From: Blautia massiliensis (ex Durand et al. 2017)
GTDB taxonomy: Bacteria; Bacillota; Clostridia; Lachnospirales; Lachnospiraceae
Direction of reading: 5' to 3'
Assembly: GCF_001487165.1 (NCBI RefSeq)
Contig: NZ_LN913006.1
Location: 2,758,657-2,822,656, forward strand
DNA: 64,000 bases
Shown here: positions 57,995 through 64,000 of the stretch, in pieces
Numbering within the stretch: position 1 is the first letter of the stretch
How the letters are laid out: the number at the start of each line of letters is the position of its first letter
Notes under the pieces: model-generated
Databases searched by the model: none
What the model saw: the letters and a program-made list of their open reading frames with translations, nothing else
What the model was told of the DNA's origin: nothing
Program-made: the position numbers and the translations under genes

Positions 57995-58336
57995 TTGAAC
58001 GTACAGATTTTTGGAACAAAGAAGTGTAATGATACAAAGAAAGCAGAACGTTTCTTTAAAGAACGTGGGATTAAGTTTCAGTTTATTGATATGAAAGAAA
58101 AGGGCATGAGCAAGGGTGAATTTAATTCGGTTGCCCAGGCAAATGGTGGACTGGAAAATATGATCAACTGGGAGGGCAAGGATAAGGATCTGCTTGCGCT
58201 CATTAAGTATATTGCAGAGGAAGATAAACTTGAGAAGGTGCTGGAAAACCCGCAGGTGATTAAGACACCGGTTGTCCGTAATGGAAAACAATCCACTCTT
58301 GGATATCAGCCGGATATCTGGAAGGCGTGGAAGTAA
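57995..58336 (+). CDS. ArsC/Spx-family thioredoxin-fold protein
   Basis: 113 residues from TTG 57995, immediately after the previous stop and with AAGGAG upstream. NVQIFGTKKCNDTKKAERFF carries a single Cys in the position of the ArsC active site; KTPVVRNGKQSTLGYQPDIW is the conserved TPVV cis-Pro region. Either arsenate reductase-like or Spx-like regulator; without CxxC it is not classical Spx. Start codon TTG is unusual. Confidence 0.87.
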   Translation: MNVQIFGTKKCNDTKKAERFFKERGIKFQFIDMKEKGMSKGEFNSVAQANGGLENMINWEGKDKDLLALIKYIAEEDKLEKVLENPQVIKTPVVRNGKQSTLGYQPDIWKAWK

Positions 58337-58354
58337 GAAACAGGATATTTTACC

Positions 58355-58564
58355 ATGTATGAGGAAGAAGAAAATCGCTGGCGTTGTTCCTTCTGGTCTG
58401 ATGGAAAATGGATCAATGTAAACGAACTTCTGCAGACGTTTGGCGGAGGTGGACATGCTGCAGCAGCTGGTGTGCGCAAACGGACGAATGATGTTGAAAA
58501 ATTCAGGCAGGAAATCCTTGAGCGGATTGTTATGATGAGAAAGTTTTCTGGGCAGGATAAATAA
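58355..58564 (+). pseudogene. DHH-family phosphoesterase, C-terminal fragment
   Basis: 69 residues: RWRCSFWSDGKWINVNELLQ, TFGGGGHAAAAGVRKRTNDV, EKFRQEILERIVMMRKFSGQ. The GGGHxxAxG motif is the DHHA1 domain of NrnA/RecJ-type nanoRNases. The DHH catalytic half is missing, so it is the truncated end of a gene. A diverged twin of its last codons is at 56590. Confidence 0.8.
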
Positions 58565-58603
58565 GAATTAGAAACAGAACACAGGAGAATCGGGAGGTGT
58601 AGA

Positions 58604-60133
58604 ATGATGGAAAAGGAAAGAACCTATATTGCAATCGATCTTAAGTCATTCTATGCGTCTGTGGAATGTAAAGAACGAAATCGGGATCCTTTGACGACCA
58701 ATCTTGTGGTTGCGGATAAAAGTAGAACAGAAAAAACGATCTGTCTTGCGGTATCTCCAGCTTTAAAGTGTTATGGGATACCAGGAAGGGCTCGTTTATT
58801 TGAGGTTGTTCAAAAAGTAAAAGAAGCCAACAGCGCTCGCAGGTGGAAAGTGCCGAACAGAACTTTTATCGGAGCCTCTGATGACAGCACAGAATTAGAT
58901 ACCAATCCGGAACTGGAGATTGATTATATTGTCGCTCCTCCCCGGATGGCTCTCTATCTGGAATACAGCACCAGAATTTATAGTATTTATCTGAAATATA
59001 TTGCGCCGGAAGATATTTTTCCGTATTCGATCGACGAAGTATTTATGGATGTAACGGATTATCTGCATACTTATAATATGACAGCAAGAGAACTTGCAAT
59101 GACCATGATACAGGATGTGCTGAAAACGACAGGTATAACGGCAACTGCTGGAATCGGAACGAATATGTATCTGTGTAAGATTGCGATGGATATCGTGGCG
59201 AAGCACATTAAAGCAGATAAAGATGGTGTACGAATTGCAGAACTGGATGAAATGTCATACCGAAGGAAACTCTGGGGTCACAGACCACTTACTGATTTTT
59301 GGAGAGTAGGAAAAGGATATGCAAAGAAGCTGGAAGAATACGGGCTTTATACAATGGGAGATATTGCCAGATGTTCCATCGGAAAAGAAAATGAGTTATA
59401 TAATGAAGACCTGTTATATAGGTTGTTTGGTGTTAATGCAGAGTTGCTGATCGACCATGCCTGGGGATATGAGCCCTGTACCATGGAAATGGTCAAGGCT
59501 TATAAGCCGGAAACGAACAGTGTTTGTTCCGGGCAGGTACTTCATTGCCCTTATGATTTTGAAAAAGCAAAATTAGTCGTTAAAGAGATGACGGACCAGA
59601 TGGTTTTGGATTTGGTGGATAAGAAGCTTGTAACGGATCAGATCGTGTTGACGGTTGGTTATGATATTGAGAATCTGAACAATGCCGACAGGAGAAAGCA
59701 GTATCATGGAGAGGTTACGATCGACCGTTATGGAAGAAGAATTCCGAAACATGCACATGGAACGACCAATCTGAAACGGCAGACTTCCTCAACCAAGATG
59801 ATAACGGATGCAGTAATAGAGTTATATGACAGGATCGTTGACAGAAACCTGCTTGTCAGAAGAATCAATATCACAGCGAACAGGCTTGTGGATGAAAGTT
59901 CTGTCAAGAAAGAAGAAGTATATGAGCAGCTGGATCTTTTTACGGATTATGAGGAGCAAAGGAAAAAGCAGGAAGAGGAAGAGGCTGCGCTGGATCGCGA
60001 AAAACGTATGCAGGAAGCAATGCTCAGTATCAAAAAGAAATTTGGAAAAAACGCTGTACTGAAGGGGATGAATCTTCAGGAAGGTGCAACCGCCAGGGAC
60101 AGAAATGAACAGATTGGCGGTCATAAGGCGTAA
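58604..60133 (+). CDS. Y-family DNA polymerase (UvrX/UmuC-like)
   Basis: 509 residues, ribosome site GGGAGGTG. Catalytic motifs: YIAIDLKSFYASVECKERNR and PYSIDEVFMDVTDYL, giving the metal-binding Asp/Glu set; thumb and little-finger follow (ATAGIGTNMYLCKIAMDIVA, RPLTDFWRVGKGYAKKLEEY). The C-terminus is Glu/Lys-rich. Family is used for translesion synthesis in Firmicutes and on mobile elements; often paired with YolD as here. Intact. Confidence 0.92.
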   Translation: MMEKERTYIAIDLKSFYASVECKERNRDPLTTNLVVADKSRTEKTICLAVSPALKCYGIPGRARLFEVVQKVKEANSARRWKVPNRTFIGASDDSTELDTNPELEIDYIVAPPRMALYLEYSTRIYSIYLKYIAPEDIFPYSIDEVFMDVTDYLHTYNMTARELAMTMIQDVLKTTGITATAGIGTNMYLCKIAMDIVAKHIKADKDGVRIAELDEMSYRRKLWGHRPLTDFWRVGKGYAKKLEEYGLYTMGDIARCSIGKENELYNEDLLYRLFGVNAELLIDHAWGYEPCTMEMVKAYKPETNSVCSGQVLHCPYDFEKAKLVVKEMTDQMVLDLVDKKLVTDQIVLTVGYDIENLNNADRRKQYHGEVTIDRYGRRIPKHAHGTTNLKRQTSSTKMITDAVIELYDRIVDRNLLVRRINITANRLVDESSVKKEEVYEQLDLFTDYEEQRKKQEEEEAALDREKRMQEAMLSIKKKFGKNAVLKGMNLQEGATARDRNEQIGGHKA

Positions 60134-60148
60134 AGGAGTTGAAAGAGG

Positions 60149-60562
60149 ATGAAAAATAATTCTTATGACGATATCATTAATTTACCGCATCCGGTCTCTA
60201 AGAATCATCCGCAAATGCCACTTCGGGATCGGGCAGCGCAATTTGCTCCTTTTGCAGCCCTGACCGGACATGATGCTGCGATAAAGGAAACGGCAAGATT
60301 AACCGATGAAAGATTGGAACTGAGCGAGGAAGCGATTGCTCAGCTGAATGAAAGAATCAATATAATCAGAAATAATATCGGTATAGAACAGAAAGTATCG
60401 ATAACTTATTTTATTCCCGATGCAAAAAAAGCAGGCGGCTCCTATGTTACGTGCTCTGGTATTGTAAAAAAGATAGACGAATACGAGCATACCATCATTA
60501 TGACGGATCAAACGGTTATTCCAATCGAGCAGATAAGTGATATTAAATGTGAAGAGTGGTAA
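60149..60562 (+). CDS. YolD-like protein, partner of the Y-family polymerase
   Basis: 137 residues: MKNNSYDDIINLPHPVSKNH, PQMPLRDRAAQFAPFAALTG, then ITYFIPDAKKAGGSYVTCSG, IVKKIDEYEHTIIMTDQTVI, PIEQISDIKCEEW. The RDRAAQFAPFAALTG motif and the beta-rich SH3-like end define the YolD family, which associates with polymerase V-like enzymes. Begins 15 bp after the polymerase, ribosome site AAGGAG further upstream. Confidence 0.88.
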   Translation: MKNNSYDDIINLPHPVSKNHPQMPLRDRAAQFAPFAALTGHDAAIKETARLTDERLELSEEAIAQLNERINIIRNNIGIEQKVSITYFIPDAKKAGGSYVTCSGIVKKIDEYEHTIIMTDQTVIPIEQISDIKCEEW

Positions 60563-60640
60563 ATGTGAAAATAGATACAGAGAATATAGAATGTTTCACT
60601 AGAAAAAGTTGAGACAGAAAGTGGAGGTGACCACGATGGC

Positions 60641-60922
60641 TCAATAAATTTGTTTTCCATATTTTTTTATATCCTCCAATAAATACTCATTTTTTATACT
60701 GTCAAAGTCAAAAATATCAATTTTCCTTAGCGTTTCAATCTGCTGAAGATCATCTTCTAACTGTATTAGATTATTACAGCCGTATACTACAAAATCAATA
60801 TCACTGGTGGGGGTCGCAGTGCCTGTGGCGAAGGAACCGAATAAATCAAGGCGCTTTACGTTATTTTTTTTGCAAATCATGGTTACTTTTTCGATGATTT
60901 CGGAAATGGGCATTACGTTCAT
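60641..60922 (-). CDS. MNT-type nucleotidyltransferase (orphan antitoxin-like)
   Basis: 93 residues with the GSFATGTATPTSDIDFVVYG minimal nucleotidyltransferase signature (GSx..DxD). In HEPN-MNT modules such proteins AMPylate the HEPN toxin; no HEPN gene lies beside it on either strand, so either the partner is lost or it acts alone. Reads leftward between the YolD gene and the XRE gene. Confidence 0.87.
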   Translation of the reverse strand: MNVMPISEIIEKVTMICKKNNVKRLDLFGSFATGTATPTSDIDFVVYGCNNLIQLEDDLQQIETLRKIDIFDFDSIKNEYLLEDIKKYGKQIY

Positions 60923-61059
60923 GATCCACTCATGTCCTCCTTTACTTGGAAAATTCTGATAAAAATATGATAGCAGTTTCTATAGATTAATTCAACTTTA
61001 AAGACACTGACTGCGGTTGGTGTTATTCTATAGTCGTAATCCTTTCGTGGCGTTATGGA

Positions 61060-61575
61060 TTATTTTAATTTTTCTTTTTCGGCATTTAAGAGTTCAAGAT
61101 TGAGCCCTTGTTCTCCAGCTGTTTTATCTACCCAAAGATTCAAAGAGTCTATGGCTAAAGAAATTTCATCAAGTTTTTTACTGATATAAGCAAAATCTTT
61201 CATTTCATCATCACTGATCTTACCGTCACGGGCAATCTGGATCAGACGACCGGTAAGAGGATTGATTTCATTTAAACTGGCAATTGTCTCCAAAATGATA
61301 TTTGACAGATCGGTCATTTCTATTTCTGGAACATAACGATAGCCGATTTCGCATTTGTGAGAGCAATAATAATTGCAAAGATCTGGTCTTTTATAGGCAT
61401 CTGCCATCTGGAGGATATCATAAGGCGTAGGTTCTTGTGTTTCATATTCAAATTTTTCAATTTTTGAATCAGAGACAGCATCCATTTTTTCACTGGCTTC
61501 TGCTCTTGTAAGTCCTGCCGCTTCTCGGCAAAGCTGGTAAATTGTTTTGTTTTCCCTGGTGGATTGTTTACCCAT
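61060..61575 (-). CDS. XRE-family regulator
   Basis: 171 residues: helix-turn-helix TIYQLCREAAGLTRAEASEK, MDAVSDSKIEKFEYETQEPT, PYDILQMADAYKRPDLCNYY, then CSHKCEIGYRYVPEIEMTDL with a CxxxC and helical C-terminus. Resembles regulators of Firmicute conjugative elements. Its 3' end sequence recurs near 55765. Confidence 0.87.
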   Translation of the reverse strand: MGKQSTRENKTIYQLCREAAGLTRAEASEKMDAVSDSKIEKFEYETQEPTPYDILQMADAYKRPDLCNYYCSHKCEIGYRYVPEIEMTDLSNIILETIASLNEINPLTGRLIQIARDGKISDDEMKDFAYISKKLDEISLAIDSLNLWVDKTAGEQGLNLELLNAEKEKLK

Positions 61576-61810
61576 GAGAATTTCCTCCTCGTATATCGCT
61601 AAACTTGCGGATTATTTATGTTCCAGGCCGCATGCTGAGCGTGTATTTCTTATATTAATTTTATTATACATAAATTATGAATTAACAACAAGTAATAGAC
61701 TTTGTAAAATTACCTATTTTATAAATCATTTCACGGGAATTTTTTACAATTAAATAATCCATTTCAAGGAAAAGCCAGCCCAGCTATTCATTGGAAAGAC
61801 CATAGAAAAG

Positions 61811-61860
61811 ACAGGTTCAGATACACTGATTAACCTCAGTATGTCTGGAACTGTTTTTTT
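61811..61860 (+). terminator. Orphan terminator
   Basis: ACAGGTTCAGATACACTGA pairs with TCAGTATGTCTGGAACTGT with small bulges and ends in T7. The gene it served (on the plus strand) is not recognisable; 61576-61810 contains no ORF I trust. A sigma-70 promoter follows. Confidence 0.7.
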
Positions 61861-61914
61861 GTTGCTATCGTTACTTTCGGCTGCCTTTGCCGCGCTTGCT
61901 TCCTGGAGATTTCA

Positions 61915-61943
61915 ATGACAAACCCTCTCCCATAAGGTATAAT
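61915..61943 (+). promoter_or_regulatory. Consensus-like sigma-70 promoter in front of gene scraps
   Basis: ATGACA (61915-61920) and TATAAT (61938-61943) with a 17-bp spacer. It now drives only fragments of NUDIX and methyltransferase genes and, further down, the GNAT gene. Confidence 0.55.
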
Positions 61944-62022
61944 AAAGTAGAGTATTTTGTTTTGCTCACCACGAAACGAGAGGGAGATCTACATTAATGG
62001 ATGCGAATGTGATCAATGAATT

Positions 62023-62136
62023 GAATTAAAGGAAGCAGAAGCGGCAAAATGGCTTACAAGGGATCAGTTAGATAGTGTTGCCTGGTTACCGGCAGACGTC
62101 ACTTTGATAGATAAAATCCGAAGGTACATGAAATAA
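62023..62136 (+). pseudogene. NUDIX hydrolase, C-terminal fragment
   Basis: ELKEAEAAKWLTRDQLDSVA then WLPADVTLIDKIRRYMK with stop at 62134. This is the end of an 8-oxo-dGTP diphosphatase-like NUDIX protein; the NUDIX box is missing. Confidence 0.72.
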
Positions 62137-62161
62137 GCTAAGATCGAGGAGAAACTTCCTG

Positions 62162-62308
62162 GACAAAACAATAGAATATTATAATAAAAATGCGGATATG
62201 TTTGTCTAGGGGACTCGTTTGGTAGATTTTACGGTTATACAGGAGCGGTTCACTAAAATGCTTCCGGTAGGTTCAAGGATATTAGATTTTGGTTGTGGTT
62301 CTGGTTGA
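62162..62308 (+). pseudogene. SAM methyltransferase N-terminal fragment with two nonsense codons
   Basis: DKTIEYYNKNADMFV, TAG (62207), GTRLVDFTVIQERFTKMLPV, GSRILDFGCGSG, TGA (62306). The class I motif DFGCGSG and the following Arg/Asp-Ser position (RDS expected) show that both stops arise by single changes, CAG to TAG and CGA to TGA. The rest of the gene has been replaced by an ATPase tail. Confidence 0.75.
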
Positions 62309-62352
62309 GATTCACGATATAGCTGATTGGTTGTTACAGAGAAATCAAAGTT
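62307..62352 (+). pseudogene. DUF4143 ATPase, last codons
   Basis: [17 protein letters not shown] overlaps in sequence with [14 protein letters not shown] at the end of the fragment at 45328. It is joined directly to the methyltransferase fragment and leads into the GNAT gene. Confidence 0.65.
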
Positions 62353-62369
62353 GGTGGAGAATATTTGTT

Positions 62370-62795
62370 ATGATCAGAAAGATGCAGAACATAGATATTG
62401 ATAGAGTTGCTGACATATGGTTAAAGACCAATTTAAAAGCACATTATTTTATTCCTGAGCAATATTGGACAAGTAATTATGAATTAGTGAAAGAAATGAT
62501 GTTACAAGCGGAAGTCTATGTGTATGAAGATGATAAAATGATTCAAGGTTTTGTCGGATTAAGTAACGAATACATGGAAGGTATTTTTGTTTCTGATGAA
62601 ATGCAGTCATGTGGTATAGGTAAGCTTTTATTAGACTATATCAAGAATAAAAAAGTTAGATTGCGATTAAACGTATACCAGAAGAATGCCAGAGCCCTCT
62701 CTTTTTATCAAAGAGAAGGGTTCGATATTCAATGTGAAGGATTCGATGATGCTACTGGTGAAAAAGAATACACAATGTTGTGGCAACAGAAATAG
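62370..62795 (+). CDS. GNAT-family N-acetyltransferase
   Basis: 141 residues from ATG 62370. MIRKMQNIDIDRVADIWLKT, YVYEDDKMIQGFVGLSNEYM, EGIFVSDEMQSCGIGKLLLD (acetyl-CoA loop), then VYQKNARALSFYQREGFDIQ. Complete GNAT fold. Substrate unknown. No obvious ribosome site and its 5' neighbour is a patchwork of fragments, so expression may be poor. Confidence 0.88.
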   Translation: MIRKMQNIDIDRVADIWLKTNLKAHYFIPEQYWTSNYELVKEMMLQAEVYVYEDDKMIQGFVGLSNEYMEGIFVSDEMQSCGIGKLLLDYIKNKKVRLRLNVYQKNARALSFYQREGFDIQCEGFDDATGEKEYTMLWQQK

Positions 62796-62822
62796 AAAGC
62801 GGATTTTTGGGGAGGATTTTAT

Positions 62823-62906
62823 ATGGAGTTTAACAATAAGGTAGTGATTGTGACGGGAGGCGCGCAGGGCATTGGAAAGACCATTGCAGAGGAATTGCCT
62901 TTATGA
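62823..62906 (+). pseudogene. Short-chain dehydrogenase N-terminal fragment
   Basis: MEFNNKVVIVTGGAQGIGKT then IAEELPL and stop. The Rossmann TGxxxGIG motif is complete but only 27 residues remain. It has a good ribosome site (GGAGG), so a deletion after codon 24 is likely. Confidence 0.8.
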
Positions 62907-62955
62907 AAAAAGCATAAATATAATGACAACACCCAAAAGAAAGGAAGAAGTAATC

Positions 62956-63768
62956 ATGTATAAAAAATTAATGACATGCCTGGAAAGCGTAAGAAAGAAA
63001 ATTGATTTCAAACCAGAAGTTGCACTGATCCTTGGATCCGGACTTGGAGATTTTGCAGATGGAATTCAGATTGAACAGACCATCGACTATACGGACATCG
63101 AGGGATTTCCGGTTTCTACTGTAAAAGGACATAAGGGACGTTTTGTGTTTGGGTATGTGGAGAAAACACCGGTTGTAATCATGCAGGGACGTGTTCATTA
63201 TTATGAAGGATACGCAATGTCAGATGTTGTTCTTCCAACGCGTCTTATGGGAATGCTCGGTGCGAAAAAAATCCTTCTCACTAATGCAGCAGGAGGAGCT
63301 AATCCTTCCTATAAACCGGGAGATTTCATGATGATCACAGATCACATTACAACGGGAGTTCCAAGCCCTCTGATAGGACCGAACATGGATGAGCTGGGAA
63401 CCAGATTTCCGGATATGAGTGAGGTATACAGCCGCCGTCTTCAGGATGTGATCCGCAAATGTGCAAAAGAATGTGACATCAAACTTCAGGAAGGTGTTTA
63501 TGTACAGTTTACAGGACCAAATTATGAGACTCCTGCAGAAGTAAGACTTGCACAGAGATGGGGTGGAGATGCAGTTGGAATGAGCACCGCATGCGAAGCT
63601 ATGGCTGCCCGACACATGGGAATGGAAATTTGTGGAATTTCCTGCATCACAAATATGGCAGCAGGAATTTCCCAAAAAGAGCTTAACCATAAAGAAGTGC
63701 AGGAAACAGCAGACCGCGTAGCGAAATCCTTTAAGGAATTAGTAACAAAAGTTGTTGTAAATATGTAA
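62956..63768 (+). CDS. Purine nucleoside phosphorylase
   Basis: 270 residues from ATG 62956. Phosphate loop EVALILGSGLGDFADGIQIE, STVKGHKGRFVFGYV, QGRVHYYEGY, LLTNAAGGANPSYKPGDFMM, GVYVQFTGPNYETPAEVRLA, GMSTACEAMAARHMGMEICG. All signatures of the trimeric PNP family. Splits purine (deoxy)nucleosides to base and (deoxy)ribose-1-phosphate. The next gene is phosphopentomutase, which uses that product. Confidence 0.95.
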   Translation: MYKKLMTCLESVRKKIDFKPEVALILGSGLGDFADGIQIEQTIDYTDIEGFPVSTVKGHKGRFVFGYVEKTPVVIMQGRVHYYEGYAMSDVVLPTRLMGMLGAKKILLTNAAGGANPSYKPGDFMMITDHITTGVPSPLIGPNMDELGTRFPDMSEVYSRRLQDVIRKCAKECDIKLQEGVYVQFTGPNYETPAEVRLAQRWGGDAVGMSTACEAMAARHMGMEICGISCITNMAAGISQKELNHKEVQETADRVAKSFKELVTKVVVNM

Positions 63769-63805
63769 GATCCATAAGTAAGACATCAGAAAGGAGACAA
63801 AAATT

Positions 63806-64000
63806 ATGAAGAAATATAAGAGAATATTTACTATTGTAATAGACTCCTTTGGGGCAGGAGAAATGCCGGACGCAGCCCAGTACGGGGATGAAGGAACAGA
63901 TACTATGGGACATATTTCCCAGAATGTAGATGAATTTACGATTCCAAACCTTCAGAAGCTTGGAATTGCAAATCTTCATCCGTTGAAACAGGTTGCAGCA
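63806..64000 (+). CDS. deoB: Phosphopentomutase, 5' part (continues beyond window)
   Basis: [48 protein letters not shown]: start of DeoB, including the metal-binding Asp of VIDSFG. Ribosome site AAAGGAG. Converts (deoxy)ribose-1-phosphate to -5-phosphate. Operon with the phosphorylase. Confidence 0.95.
   Translation, partial: MKKYKRIFTIVIDSFGAGEMPDAAQYGDEGTDTMGHISQNVDEFTIPNLQKLGIANLHPLKQVAA

Noticed and set aside
1-64000. CRISPR arrays, rRNA and tRNA genes
   Set aside because: No regularly spaced direct repeats of CRISPR length, and no rRNA or tRNA signatures were seen; not exhaustively excluded without a covariance search.

Overview
The window looks like a gut Lachnospiraceae-type Firmicute (Clostridia): AT-rich coding DNA, strong AGGAGG-type ribosome sites, FUSC/EFR1/AIM24/YccF/YolD families typical of that group, and a low-GC backbone against which one imported 11.4 kb element stands out as visibly GC-rich. 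No rRNA, tRNA or CRISPR array was seen.

Layout. (1) 1-7202: flavodoxin end, a carboxymuconolactone decarboxylase-cupin protein, a chimeric aldo/keto reductase::cardiolipin synthase ORF, then a membrane-lipid operon (phospholipase D/cardiolipin synthase, response regulator, histidine kinase, FUSC protein, CDP-alcohol phosphatidyltransferase). (2) 7240-20640: an IS200/IS605 element (tnpA, tnpB) whose tnpB is split by a Tn4451-like mobilizable element (about 8725-20143). That element has a large serine recombinase, TnpW, TnpV, VapE-like ATPase, CHC2 primase, MobA/MobL relaxase, a MOBQ-like oriT, iteron-like repeats, three regulators and two AT-rich cargo patches (peptidase E; XRE plus PAP2 phosphatase). 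(3) 20700-27500: an IS3 remnant, then molybdenum-cofactor genes. MoaA, MogA/MoaB, MobA, MOSC, FdhD and a molybdopterin-binding protein are intact. moaC has an in-frame TAG. moeA has a TAG, a frameshift and a deletion that fuses it to the end of modC. (4) 27540-41600: two divergent operons that form a molybdenum aldehyde oxidoreductase locus of the kind known from Desulfovibrio DVU_1551-1559. It holds the oxidoreductase itself, an Fe-S/CCG electron-transfer protein, a CxxC protein, a methyltransferase, a C-GCAxxG-C-C protein, a Tes/MJ0619-like radical SAM protein (TrsS), a PaaK-like CoA ligase, XdhC, a TylF-type methyltransferase, a histidine phosphatase-HD fusion, an NTP transferase-ModE HTH fusion and a DUF5714 protein. 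This is a coherent but biochemically unexplained maturation or metabolic system. (5) 41700-45140: a yybP-ykoY manganese riboswitch left in front of a truncated P-type ATPase, then a MarR regulator with a pair of radical SAM proteins (the radical SAM mobile pair system), which is also of unknown function. (6) 45300-56700: a scarred region with DUF4143 ATPase fragments, a diguanylate cyclase, IS3 fragments, small membrane proteins, EFR1 ferredoxin, hydrolases and acetyltransferase. (7) 56700-64000: peptide deformylase, VOC protein, YaiI, ArsC-like, Y-family polymerase with YolD partner, orphan MNT nucleotidyltransferase, XRE regulator, several gene fragments, GNAT, then purine nucleoside phosphorylase and the start of phosphopentomutase.

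A recurring theme is gene decay. There are two in-frame deletion chimeras, several single-base nonsense changes consistent with C-to-T transitions, homopolymer frameshifts, duplicated 3' ends and a perfect 22-bp inverted repeat inside fdhD that looks like a template-switch mutation. The two systems most worth pursuing are the aldehyde oxidoreductase/TrsS locus and the MarR-radical SAM pair.
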